This document shows positions 33,535-44,586 of a stretch of DNA of 52,789 nt, piece by piece (positions within the stretch are counted from its first letter, which is position 1; the number at the start of each line of letters is the position of its first letter). The stretch covers positions 1 to 52,789 of the forward strand of contig JAHLFO010000118.1 of the NCBI GenBank assembly GCA_018883785.1. Direction: 5' to 3'. A program made the translations under genes and the position numbers. A model generated the notes under the pieces. That model was given only the letters and a program-made list of their open reading frames with translations. It did no database searches and was not told the origin of the DNA. The stretch is from Candidatus Bacteroides intestinipullorum. Its GTDB lineage: Bacteria > Bacteroidota > Bacteroidia > Bacteroidales > Bacteroidaceae.

Positions 33535-35222
33535 ATGACAAGCATGAAGAAAATGATAGCCTTGTGCGGCCTGTGCCTGGGTCTGAGCCTGGGTACCGGC
33601 GCACAAATCCGACAAAGCACGTTGCTCACTTTCCTGCCCGAGCAGTATGGAAAGGTGGAGTTGGACATTGAGGTGAAACAATCCTACCGGAATCCCTACG
33701 CCCAGGAAGACATCGCCCTGGATATGCTGGTTACGGCTCCGTCGGGGAAGGAGCTCCGCCTGCCCTGCTATTTTGAAAAGGCCGGCCAGGGGAAGCTGTC
33801 TTACTGGAAAGCCCATTTCACTCCGCAGGAGGCCGGCACTTATACCTATGCCTTCGTGTTGAGCAAGGCGGGGAAGGAGACGGACCGCTCGCAGGGGCAG
33901 ACCTTCCGGGCAGCAGCCAGCGAGGGAAGAGGTTTCTTGCACACCAAATCGGACTGGGTGCTTATGTTCGACAACGGAGAGCCTTTCCGCGGCGTGGGCG
34001 AGAATATCTGCTGGGAGTCGCGCGACCACGACGATTCCAAGTATTACAAGGCCTTGCACGAGTTGGGTGGCCGCTATAACTACGATTACCTGCTGGAGAA
34101 CCTGGCGAAGAGCGGGGGGGATTTCTTCCGTACTTGGATGTGTGGGTGGAATCTGCCCATCGACTACCGGGGCCCCTTCAACAACCAACGTTATGTGGAG
34201 TCGGACGAATATTACAATCCCAGTGCCTTGCAGCGCATGGACTATCTGGTGGAACTTAGCGAGTCGTTGGGCCTGTATATGATGCTGACCTTGGGGCAAG
34301 GCGGATTTACGCCGGACCACCGGGGCGTGGCCAGCGATTCGGACGAGTTTTTTGGCAAGCCTGAGGCCCGCGCCTGGTACAAGAATCGCCTGCGCTACAT
34401 CGTGGCCCGGTGGGGATACAGTCCGGCCATTGCCATGTGGGAGTTCTTCAACGAGGTGGACAATGTGCAGCACCGTCACAAGGGCGGTCCCATAGACGGC
34501 CGGAAGATTACCGACTGGCACGCGGAGATGAGCGCCTATTTGAAGCAAATTGACCCCTACGAGCATATCGTGACCACCAGCATCTCACACCGTGATGTGG
34601 AGGGATTGAACTCGGTGGAAGATATTGATATCAATCAGAAGCATATCTATAACCGGACCGACGCGATTCCGGAGGAGATAAACCGCTATGTCCGCCAGTA
34701 TGGGAAACCTTATATCATCGGCGAGTTCGGCCGGGAGTGGGATTGGTCGAAGAACTTTGACGATTTCTCGGACGAGATGGACATTGACTTCAGGCGGGGT
34801 ATCTGGTATGGCGTCTTCTCGCCTACGCCCGTGCTGCCGCTGAGTTGGTGGTGGGAGTATTTCGATGCCCGAGGTATGACCGCTTATTACCGTGGTGTGC
34901 GGGATATCTGCGACCGTATGTTGGCGGCCGGAAGAGGCAGCTTTGAGCCTCTGGAGGTGAAGGCCGGCCATTCGCAGGCGTTTGCCGTGAGGTGCGGGGA
35001 GGAGATTTATGTCTATGTGTTCAATCCTCAGAAGGGTATTGCCGTTTCGGACATTGAAGTGGCGGGCGGCGACGGACGGAATTACGTGTTCGAGCGCTAT
35101 CACCCTTTTTCGCGCCAATACTCGGAGTCGCTGAATGTGCAGGAGAAAGAAGGCCGGCTGGTACTGGAAGATGAGGTGCTCGGCTCGGCGTGTGAAATGT
35201 TGTATATACTAAAACCTTTGTC

Positions 35223-35226
<4 letters not shown>
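33535..35226 (+). CDS. DUF5060-type clan-A glycoside hydrolase
   Basis: A 563-residue secreted protein with signal peptide. Residues about 30-125 form a beta-sandwich of the DUF5060 type (KVELDIEVKQSYRNPY region). The following barrel is clan GH-A: acid/base Glu307 in WEFFNEVDN and nucleophile Glu397 in YIIGEFGREW. A C-terminal beta domain follows from about residue 480. Substrate unknown; context suggests a mannan or glucomannan side activity. A start at 33544 (MKKMIALCG) is equally possible. TAATTTTG at 33519-33526 matches the -7 consensus but leaves almost no leader, so I do not call it. The stop overlaps the next gene as ATGA. Confidence 0.82.
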
Positions 35227-38064
<2,838 letters not shown>

Positions 38065-38090
38065 GAACTTCGTGAGAAGTAGTGACTAGC

Positions 38091-38132
38091 AAAGAGAAGG
38101 CGCCTGCATAATGAGGAAGCCTTCTCTTTTTT
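38091..38132 (+). terminator. Rho-independent terminator at the end of the PUL
   Basis: AAAGAGAAGGC (38091-38101) pairs with GCCTTCTCTTT (38119-38129), an 11-bp perfect stem, followed by a T-run to 38132. Confidence 0.92.
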
Positions 38133-38260
38133 ATCCCCGTGATATTTCCCTATGCAGAACTTAACCCTTATATTCGCGCAGGAATCAGGGGCTTCCCCGT
38201 CAAATGTGGCATTATCCTTATGCGTCGCAATTACTGGTTCATCCTTTTCTTCCTCCTCTG

Positions 38261-38323
38261 CATCGCTGACGAACTGGCGGGACACGGCTTGTTGGCGGGC
38301 GTTCCAGCGGTTCAGTTGGCGGC
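38261..38323 (-). pseudogene. Isolated 63-bp fragment of mraZ
   Basis: This stretch matches mraZ 19584-19646 in the same orientation with 59 of 63 bases identical and no gaps. Read on the minus strand it encodes LNRWNARQQAVSRQFVSDAE against LNRWNARQQAVFRQFVSDAE in MraZ. The matching stops abruptly on both sides and no other part of mraZ is present. It lies in the gap after the PUL terminator and abuts a type B repeat. The longer frame that contains it (38019-38459) has no other sign of being a gene. Confidence 0.8.
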
Positions 38324-38379
38324 TTGGGCAGGTATGCCTGCGTCCGTGCTTAGGCGAGCTTGCGCTTGCGGGCGAGGAT
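38321..38379. repeat. 22-bp intergenic repeat, type B, locus 2
   Basis: A direct unit at 38336-38357 (CCTGCGTCCGTGCTTAGGCG core), a degenerate second unit at 38358-38379, and an inverted partial unit at 38321-38335. It starts where the mraZ fragment ends. Confidence 0.65.
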
Positions 38380-38401
38380 ATAGCTTTTTTCGGACGGACA
38401 A

Positions 38402-38432
38402 TTTGGACTTTGGCGAATAAAGCGTAACTTTG
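38402..38432 (+). promoter_or_regulatory. Promoter of the DUF3592-like gene
   Basis: A full-consensus Bacteroidetes promoter: -33 TTTG at 38402-38405, 19-bp spacer, -7 TAACTTTG at 38425-38432. The start codon follows 26 bp later. Confidence 0.8.
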
Positions 38433-38457
38433 TGGCAAGAAACAACCTTTGATGCCC

Positions 38458-38877
38458 ATGAAAAAGAATGGCTATCTCGTTTTCCTATGCTTAGGCTTCT
38501 GCCTGTTGGCAGGTGGCATCTGGGGCACAGTCTCCCTGCTGGAAGCCTCCGGCGAGTACCTACGCGCGACGGGTGTCGTGGAGCGGGTGCACAAGGAGCG
38601 GGTGTACCGCCCTCGCCGCACGCGGACAGTTCTCCGTGTGGATATATACTACGATACGGAGCGTTACGGCCTTTTGTCCCTTACGCCGGAGTTCTACCTG
38701 CCTTTTGTTATGGACGAGGGCGACGAACTGACCGTGCTCTATCATCCCGACCGTCCGCGCGACGTTCGCCTTCCACTGCCCGAGGGATTGCTCTACGGTT
38801 TGCTCCTGCTGTTTGGGGCGATATGCGTATGGATTGGCTGGAAGTTTCGGCCTTCGGCCGGGAAGCATGCAACGTGA
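38458..38877 (+). CDS. DUF3592-like membrane protein
   Basis: A 139-residue protein with a transmembrane helix at each end (about residues 7-27 and 112-130) and a small beta-rich domain between them (VVERVHKERVYRPRR, then VDIYYDTERYG, then DELTVLYHPDRPRDVRLPL). This layout, with the V-x-Y-x-P-x-x-P type strand, is that of DUF3592 proteins, whose role is unknown. An ATG two codons upstream (38452) is an alternative start. It has its own strong promoter and precedes the M48 protease by 32 bp, so the two may be co-transcribed. Confidence 0.72.
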   Translation: MKKNGYLVFLCLGFCLLAGGIWGTVSLLEASGEYLRATGVVERVHKERVYRPRRTRTVLRVDIYYDTERYGLLSLTPEFYLPFVMDEGDELTVLYHPDRPRDVRLPLPEGLLYGLLLLFGAICVWIGWKFRPSAGKHAT

Positions 38878-38909
38878 ATTCTTCTTTTAATCACTTAAAT
38901 ATCAATGTT

Positions 38910-39713
38910 ATGAAAATTTTCTTTTCGCGAACAGCCCTCGTGCTGCTCTGTTTGACGATGGCTATGCCTGCCTTGGCGCAATTCAATCTGAAGAAAGCCG
39001 TGAGTGGCGTGGCCAAGGCCGCCAAAGCGGTGACGCTGACCGATGAACAAATGGCTGAGTATGTCAAGGAATACATCGACTGGATGGATGCCCACAACCA
39101 GGTCTGTGCCGACGACAGTCCCTACACCGTCCGGCTGAACAAGCTGACCGAAGGCTTGAGCGATGCCGATGGCATTCCCCTCAATTTCAAGGTGTATTAT
39201 GTGACAGATGTGAATGCTTTTGCTTGCGCCGACGGCAGTGTGCGCGTGTTTTCCTCGTTGATGGACATCATGACGGACGAGGAACTGCTGGGCGTCATCG
39301 GCCATGAGGTAGGCCACGTGGCGCACCGGGATTCCAAGAAGGGATTCCGCACTGCTTTGCTCACATCGGCCCTGAAGGACGGGGTGTCGTCGCAGGGCGG
39401 CAAGGCAGCAGCCTTGACCGACTCGCAGCTGGGAGACCTGACCGAGGCACTGGTCAACGCCCGTTACTCGCAGAAACAGGAGCGTGATGCCGATGACTAT
39501 GGTTATGAATTCCTGAAGAAAGGGGGTAAGAATCCGTGGGCGATGGCCTTGGCTTTCCAGCGGCTCAAGGAGTTGCAGGGTGAGCAGAAGTCCAGCAAGC
39601 TGAACCAGCTTTTCTCCACCCATCCCGACCTGGATGCGCGCATCAAGCGCATGGCCGAGCGGGCCACGGAGGAGGGCATCGCGAAGCCGGAGGATGCGAA
39701 GTCTGCGGAATAA
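38910..39713 (+). CDS. M48-family metalloprotease
   Basis: A 267-residue secreted or periplasmic zinc protease with signal peptide (cleaved after PALAQ, about residue 24). The zinc motif HEVGH is at 132-136 and the third ligand is probably Glu191 in QKQERDADDYG. The layout without further membrane segments resembles LoiP/YcaL-type M48 proteases rather than HtpX. Such enzymes act in envelope protein quality control. The start at 38910 is chosen for the signal peptide. A terminator begins 5 bp after the stop. Confidence 0.92.
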   Translation: MKIFFSRTALVLLCLTMAMPALAQFNLKKAVSGVAKAAKAVTLTDEQMAEYVKEYIDWMDAHNQVCADDSPYTVRLNKLTEGLSDADGIPLNFKVYYVTDVNAFACADGSVRVFSSLMDIMTDEELLGVIGHEVGHVAHRDSKKGFRTALLTSALKDGVSSQGGKAAALTDSQLGDLTEALVNARYSQKQERDADDYGYEFLKKGGKNPWAMALAFQRLKELQGEQKSSKLNQLFSTHPDLDARIKRMAERATEEGIAKPEDAKSAE

Positions 39714-39717
39714 AAAA

Positions 39718-39760
39718 GAAACCGGGCACACAGGCGGCTTGCGTCTGCGTGCCCGGTTTC
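39718..39760. terminator. Terminator between the M48 protease and the convergent sigma factor
   Basis: GAAACCGGGCAC (39718-39729) pairs with GTGCCCGGTTTC (39749-39760). An A-run at 39712-39717 gives a T-run on the minus strand, so it is a good terminator for the sigma factor gene and a weaker one for the protease gene. Confidence 0.85.
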
Positions 39761-39776
39761 TCAGGGGCGGATAGCG

Positions 39777-40280
39777 TCAACGGAAGTCTTTCAAGTCCTG
39801 CTGTAGCCGTTGGCGGGTGAAAAAGATTCGGCTCTTTACGGTCCCAATGGGCAGCCCCATCTTCTCGGCAATCTCGCGGTACTTGAAGCCTGCGATGTGC
39901 ATCATGAAGGGGGTGCGGTACTCCTTGGGAAGTGCGTTCACCACGCGGTACATTTCCTTCAGGTCGTAGATGGTCTCGGTGTTCTCCGAAGCTTCCTTGT
40001 CCGGCGCGTTCAGGAAGTAATGGTTTTCGGTGACGTCCACGAACGTCTGTTCGCGCACGACGCGCCGGTAGTTGTTGATGAAGAGGTTGCGCATGATGGT
40101 ATATATCCACCCCTTGAAGTTGGTGTGGGGTTCATACTTGTCTTCGTTGTCCAAGGCTTTGAGCGAGGTCTCTTGCCTCAGGTCATGGGCTTCTTCATAG
40201 TCTGCGGTCAATGTATATGCAAAGCGCAGTAATTCGTCTTGCGCGCCCACCAATTCTTTTGTAAATGTTACACTGTTCAT
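39777..40280 (-). CDS. ECF-type RNA polymerase sigma factor
   Basis: A 167-residue ECF sigma factor with region 2 (LLRFAYTLTADYEEAHDLRQET, part shown) and region 4 (LPKEYRTPFMMHIAGFKYREI and GLPIGTVKSRIFFTRQRL). It directs core polymerase to a small regulon. No anti-sigma factor gene adjoins it in this window, in contrast to the sigma/anti-sigma pairs of Bacteroides PULs, and no SusC/D pair is adjacent. It resembles in size and style the stress-related EcfO-type factors of Bacteroides, but I cannot assign orthology. The gap upstream (40281-40621) contains only the glsA promoter and a weak -7-like CAAGTTTA on the minus strand (40343-40350). Confidence 0.9.
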   Translation of the reverse strand: MNSVTFTKELVGAQDELLRFAYTLTADYEEAHDLRQETSLKALDNEDKYEPHTNFKGWIYTIMRNLFINNYRRVVREQTFVDVTENHYFLNAPDKEASENTETIYDLKEMYRVVNALPKEYRTPFMMHIAGFKYREIAEKMGLPIGTVKSRIFFTRQRLQQDLKDFR

Positions 40281-40565
40281 AAAATTCTGTTTTTTAGGTT
40301 CAGGTCGGTGTCCGTCCTTCGGAACCGGATATTCCTATGATGCAAGTTTACGGAAAAATCCCGGAGTATGCCGTCGGATTTCCGCCATTCTTTAGGGGGA
40401 AAACTGACAGCGGACAGATAAACCGTGTCGGCGGAGAGTTTTTCAGGACATCTGTATGTATTGCACACTCTGGGGGCTTTTGCGCAATCTGATGGGCGAA
40501 AAGCGGGGATTGGCAGATAATATGCTTTTTTTGATAGATATCAGTGGCAGTTTTCTGCCAAAAGC

Positions 40566-40597
40566 TTGCATTTAATGAAAAAGATGCGCTAATTTTG
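40566..40597 (+). promoter_or_regulatory. Promoter of glsA-glsB
   Basis: -7 box TAATTTTG at 40590-40597 (full match), with TTG at 40566-40568, 21 bp upstream. The start codon follows 24 bp later. Confidence 0.65.
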
Positions 40598-40621
40598 CGC
40601 TGTAAAATCATCGGAACAAGC

Positions 40622-41446
40622 ATGGCTGACGATTCATTGTTTTTGATAGACATAGACAAAGTGCTGCGGGAGAAGGCTCCCGGGAAGGCGAAGTACATCC
40701 CCCGGTTTGTCGTCTCCTACCTGAAGCGCATCGTCCACCAGGACGAACTGAACGCATTCCTGCGCGGCGCGCAGGATAAGGTCGGGGTGGACTTCCTGAA
40801 AGCCAGCCTGGACTTCCTGGATGCCAAACTCGTGGTCCGTGGCGAGGAGAACCTGCCTGCGGACGGACGCCTTTGCACCTTCGTCTCCAACCATCCCCTG
40901 GGCGGACAGGACGGGCTGGCCTTGGGATACGTGCTGGGCACGCGCTATGACGGCAAGATCAAGTACCTGGTCAACGACCTGCTGATGAACCTGCACGGCC
41001 TCGCCCCCCTCTGCATCCCCATCAACAAGACCGGGCGGCAGGCCAAGGACTTCCCCCGCGTGGTCGAGGCGGGATTTGCCTCGGACAACCAGCTGCTGAT
41101 GTTCCCCGCAGGCCTGTGCTCGCGGCGGCAGAAGGGCGGGATCATCCGCGATCTGGAGTGGAAGAAAGCCTTCATCGTCAAGAGCGTGCAGCACCGGCGC
41201 GACGTGGTGCCCATCCACTTCGACGGCCGCAACTCCAACTTCTTCTACAACCTGGCCAACGTGTGCAAGGCACTCGGCATCAAGTTCAACATCGCCATGC
41301 TCTACCTGGCCGACGAGATGCTGAAGAACCGCCACAAGACCTTCACCATCACCATCGGGAAGCCCATCCCCTGGCAGACGTTCGACAAGAGCCGGACGCC
41401 ACAGCAGTGGGCACAATACGTTAAAGACATCGTGTATAAACTCTGA
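40622..41446 (+). CDS. glsA: Acyltransferase of glycine lipid synthesis (GlsA type)
   Basis: A 274-residue lysophospholipid acyltransferase-like protein (PlsC/LPLAT fold) with the active-site motif SNHPLGGQDGLAL and the second motif MFPAGLCSRRQKG. In Bacteroides the two-gene pair GlsB-GlsA makes glycine lipids: GlsB adds a 3-hydroxy-acyl chain to glycine and GlsA adds a second acyl chain to the hydroxyl. The adjacent GNAT gene makes the assignment firm by context. These lipids are precursors of flavolipin-type (Gly-Ser) lipids sensed by host TLR2. The start at 40622 follows the promoter; a longer frame is excluded by it. Confidence 0.85.
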   Translation: MADDSLFLIDIDKVLREKAPGKAKYIPRFVVSYLKRIVHQDELNAFLRGAQDKVGVDFLKASLDFLDAKLVVRGEENLPADGRLCTFVSNHPLGGQDGLALGYVLGTRYDGKIKYLVNDLLMNLHGLAPLCIPINKTGRQAKDFPRVVEAGFASDNQLLMFPAGLCSRRQKGGIIRDLEWKKAFIVKSVQHRRDVVPIHFDGRNSNFFYNLANVCKALGIKFNIAMLYLADEMLKNRHKTFTITIGKPIPWQTFDKSRTPQQWAQYVKDIVYKL

Positions 41447-41461
41447 ATACCACAACAGAAT

Positions 41462-42421
41462 ATGGAAGATATCATAGCACCGGTAAGCAAAGAACTGCTG
41501 AAGGCGGAACTCACCGAGGACAAACGCCTGCGCATGACCAACCGCAGTCATAACCAGATATACATTGTCACGGCGCACGACTCGCCCCACACGATGCAGG
41601 AGATAGGCCGCCTGCGCGAGATAGCCTTCCGCGCCGCAGGCGGGGGCACGGGCAAGGCGGTGGACATCGACGAGTTCGACGTCATGGAGCATCCCTACAA
41701 GCAGCTCATCGTCTGGAACCCCGAGGCCGAGGAAATCCTGGGCGGATACCGCTACATCCTGGGCACGGACGTCCGCTTCGACCCCAAGGGGCAACCCCTG
41801 CTGGCCACGGCCCACATGTTCCACTTCTCCGACAAGTTCCTCCGCGAGTACCTGCCCACCACCATCGAGCTGGCCCGCTCGTTCGTCACGCTGGAGTACC
41901 AGCGCACGCGCATGGACAACAAGGGCCTCTTCGCCCTCGACAACCTCTGGGACGGCCTGGGCGCGCTGACCGTCGTCATGCCCAACGTGCGCTACTTCTT
42001 CGGCAAGGTCACGATGTATCCCAGCTATTCGCGCCCGGGGCGCGACATGATCCTCTACTTCCTCAAGAAGCACTTTGGCGACCGGGAGGGCCTGGTCACC
42101 CCCATCGAGCCGTTGCAGATAGAGACCGACGAGCGCGAGCTGGCCGCCCTCTTCTCGAAGGACACCTTCAAGGAGGACTACAAGATCCTGAACAGCGAGG
42201 TGCGCCGCCTGGGCTACAACATCCCCCCGCTGGTCAACGCCTACATGAGCCTCAGCCCCACGATGCGCATGTTCGGCACGGCCATCAACCGCGAGTTCGG
42301 CGACGTGGAGGAGACGGGCATACTCATCGCCGTGGACGAAATCCTTGAGGAGAAGCGCATGCGCCACATCCAGTCCTACGTTGAGAACGAGGCCAAGCGC
42401 GGCGAGGCCAAGTGCTTCTGA
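41462..42421 (+). CDS. glsB: GNAT N-acyltransferase of glycine lipid synthesis (GlsB type)
   Basis: A 319-residue GNAT-fold acyltransferase of the OlsB/hemolysin-like family: IGRLREIAFRAAGGGTGKAVD, DEFDVMEHPYKQLIVWNPEAEEILGGYRYI (shortened), and ELARSFVTLEYQR match the family that acylates amino acids with 3-hydroxy-acyl-ACP. It should N-acylate glycine. It lies 15 bp after glsA and ends at a hairpin terminator, so the two form an operon. Ornithine rather than glycine as the acceptor cannot be excluded by sequence alone. Confidence 0.85.
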   Translation: MEDIIAPVSKELLKAELTEDKRLRMTNRSHNQIYIVTAHDSPHTMQEIGRLREIAFRAAGGGTGKAVDIDEFDVMEHPYKQLIVWNPEAEEILGGYRYILGTDVRFDPKGQPLLATAHMFHFSDKFLREYLPTTIELARSFVTLEYQRTRMDNKGLFALDNLWDGLGALTVVMPNVRYFFGKVTMYPSYSRPGRDMILYFLKKHFGDREGLVTPIEPLQIETDERELAALFSKDTFKEDYKILNSEVRRLGYNIPPLVNAYMSLSPTMRMFGTAINREFGDVEETGILIAVDEILEEKRMRHIQSYVENEAKRGEAKCF

Positions 42422-42459
42422 CCTCCGACCTGTAACTTGCTGTGTTTTATATAGATTAG

Positions 42460-42499
42460 AGTCCGCCTCCGGGGTTGCCATAGCTCCCGGGGGCGGACT
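42460..42499 (+). terminator. Terminator-like hairpin after glsB
   Basis: AGTCCGCC (42460-42467) pairs with GGCGGACT (42492-42499); inner bases CCGGG and CCCGG extend the stem with a small bulge. A short T-rich stretch follows. Confidence 0.75.
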
Positions 42500-42506
42500 T
42501 ATTTAA

Positions 42507-42711
42507 TATGTCTTACCCTATTAGATAAGTTTTTATTACGCTATTAGATACCTATCTATAACTATAAAGTCCGTACATCCATTGCTATAAAGTCCGTACA
42601 CCCATTGCTATAAAGTCCGTACATCTATTGCTATAAAGTCTGTACACCCATTGCTATAAAGTCCGTACATCCATTGTTGTGATAGATTAGTATGTCTTAC
42701 ACTACAAGATA
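42507..42711. repeat. Direct repeat flanking the first 23-bp array
   Basis: TATGTCTTAC followed by CTA and AGATA occurs at 42507-42527 and again at 42691-42711, on either side of the five-unit array. Confidence 0.55.
42562..42676. repeat. Array of five 23-bp tandem repeats
   Basis: Five units at 42562, 42585, 42608, 42631 and 42654, each containing CTATAAAGTCCGTACAT or a one-base variant and ending in CATTG or TATTG. Unit-to-unit identity is at least 20 of 23. Confidence 0.9.
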
Positions 42712-42727
42712 CTTATCTGCCACACTG

Positions 42728-42957
42728 ACAGATGTACATCTCTTATGATAACAGATGTACATCCCTTATAGCAACAGATGTACATCCCTTATAGCAATAG
42801 ATGTACATCTCTTAGTATGACAGATGTACATCTCTTATGATGATACATGTACATGTATTACCCCAATAGATGTACATGTATTGCTATGATATATGTACAT
42901 ATAGATGGTAGGTACATGTACATATATCTATGTGATACATGTACATATACCGATGTG
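42728..42957. repeat. Array of ten 23-bp tandem repeats with a TGTACA dyad core
   Basis: Ten units in strict 23-bp phase from 42728 to 42957. Units 1, 2, 3 and 5 carry the 10-bp palindrome GATGTACATC after ACA; unit 4 has it after ATA; units 6-10 keep ATGTACAT with changed edges. Aligned on GTACATC, the units also resemble those of the first array, so the two blocks are probably variants of one repeat. The array ends 12 bp before the stop codon of the convergent MFS gene. Confidence 0.9.
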
Positions 42958-42969
42958 GCCGGACGGGGT

Positions 42970-44586
42970 TCAGACCATGTCCTCGCCCGTGCGGATGACC
43001 GGCACGCGCACCGTCTTGTGGAAGGGGATGAAGCGGGAGACGACGGCGATGACCAGGGTCGCCACCGTCAGCCAGCCCAGGATGTCCTTCAGGGCCAGGA
43101 GCGTGCTCTGCTGTTGCAGCGTGGCGTACAGCGCGTTGGTGGCCAGCTGCATGGCCTGGTCGATGCCGTGCCCTTGGGCCAGGCCGCCGGAGAGGGACGA
43201 GGCGTAGCGCGAGGCCGCGAGGGGGTCGACCTGCGTGACGGTCTCGCTGAGCTGCACCAGATAGCGCTGCTGCAGGTGGTAGAGCCAGTTGCTGTAGAGC
43301 GCGGATGCCAGTACCGGGGCCAGCACGGCGCGGAAGGTGATGAGGAAGAAGGCGTTGCTGAGCATGTACTTCGGCTGCAGGTCCTCCACCACGAAGAGGC
43401 CGAAGGCGATGAGCAGCACCATCATCCCCAGCCCGCGGAAGAACAGGGGGAGGTAGAGCATCTCGTACGTGCTGTCGGGCGAGATGGTGAAGTAGAGCGT
43501 GGCGAAGAACACCACGAAGCACGCCATGCCCCCGGCGATGAGGAAGCGGAACCGCCACCGCTGCCAGCGGAACCACCAGAAGCAGGCGAAGGCGCCCAGC
43601 ACATAGCCCGGCAGGAGCCAGGCGTAGAGGGTGTAGGTGTGCGTGTTGTCCACGCGGAGGATGGAGGTCATATACGACGTCAGCAGGCTGGTGCTGGTGC
43701 TGAAGAGCATCACCAGCACCATGTAGACGTAGCCCAGCATGGCCTTCCACTGGAACAGCGGCTTCAGGCTGACGTAGGGCGAGGGGGCGCGCAGCTGCTG
43801 CCAGAGGAACAGGCCGATGAGCAGCGGCCCCAGGATGATGAACAGGCGGATGCGCGCGGACGCCATCCAGTCCAGCGTCTTGCCGTAGGTGATGACGTAG
43901 ACCACCATCAGCAGGCCCGTGGCGATGATGAGCATCTCTGCCACGTGCAGCTCCCTGAGGGCGATGCCCCGCGACGGGCGGTCGTGGCGGAAGAGGAGGA
44001 TGACGGCCAGGATGGCCAGCATCAGCAGGATCATCATGAAGTAGTACATGTACTTCCAGTCGTAGTGGTAGGCCAGCAGGGCGGTGATGACCATCGACGC
44101 CTGCCCCCCGCCGAACACCAGGGGATAGAAGTAGGCGTAGAACTCGCTGCGCACGTCGGCGGGGCTGAAGATGAGCTTGATGCGGCGGATGACCCACAGC
44201 ATCAGGAAGCCCTTGAGGAAACCTATCAGGAAGCTGAGCCACACCATCAGGTCCGTGCTGGCGGCGTGGGCGCACGTCCAGCTCAGCAGGACTTGCAGCG
44301 TCAGGTCCACCAGCAGCAGGGACTTGCTGCTGAACGCGCCCAGTATCTTGGGCACAATGGGGTAGGCCACGGCCATGCCCGCGGCGGCGGCGTAGAATCC
44401 GATGGTGATGTCTTCGGTGTAGATGCCCAGCGTGTTGGACACCTCGACCATGCTGCCCGTGTACGTCCCGTTGAGCATGGTCAGCGGCAACATGACGAGG
44501 AAGACGACGGCCACGCCCACCCAGTCCGGCAGGCCGCGCCGCAGGGGGATGTCCAGGTGCTGGGCCGAGAGGATGGCGATGCTCAT
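42970..44586 (-). CDS. MFS drug efflux transporter, DHA2/EmrB type
   Basis: A 538-residue inner-membrane protein with about 14 hydrophobic segments, the length and topology of the DHA2 (EmrB/QacA) branch. It would export lipophilic compounds with protons. It overlaps the HlyD gene by 4 bp and is third in an outer-membrane protein, adaptor, pump operon, so it is the pump of a tripartite efflux system. The substrate is unknown. Confidence 0.88.
   Translation of the reverse strand: MSIAILSAQHLDIPLRRGLPDWVGVAVVFLVMLPLTMLNGTYTGSMVEVSNTLGIYTEDITIGFYAAAAGMAVAYPIVPKILGAFSSKSLLLVDLTLQVLLSWTCAHAASTDLMVWLSFLIGFLKGFLMLWVIRRIKLIFSPADVRSEFYAYFYPLVFGGGQASMVITALLAYHYDWKYMYYFMMILLMLAILAVILLFRHDRPSRGIALRELHVAEMLIIATGLLMVVYVITYGKTLDWMASARIRLFIILGPLLIGLFLWQQLRAPSPYVSLKPLFQWKAMLGYVYMVLVMLFSTSTSLLTSYMTSILRVDNTHTYTLYAWLLPGYVLGAFACFWWFRWQRWRFRFLIAGGMACFVVFFATLYFTISPDSTYEMLYLPLFFRGLGMMVLLIAFGLFVVEDLQPKYMLSNAFFLITFRAVLAPVLASALYSNWLYHLQQRYLVQLSETVTQVDPLAASRYASSLSGGLAQGHGIDQAMQLATNALYATLQQQSTLLALKDILGWLTVATLVIAVVSRFIPFHKTVRVPVIRTGEDMV

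Noticed and set aside
34114..34120. G7 tract in the DUF5060-type gene as a contingency tract
   Set aside because: Seven G bases encode Gly-Gly in a normal context and the length is not exceptional for GC-rich coding DNA.
40634..42481. Minus-strand frame of 615 codons
   Set aside because: It is antisense to glsA and glsB, both of which have clear family motifs and a promoter.
42562..42957. CRISPR array
   Set aside because: The 23-bp units follow one another without unique spacers, the core is a short palindrome, and no cas gene is present in the window.
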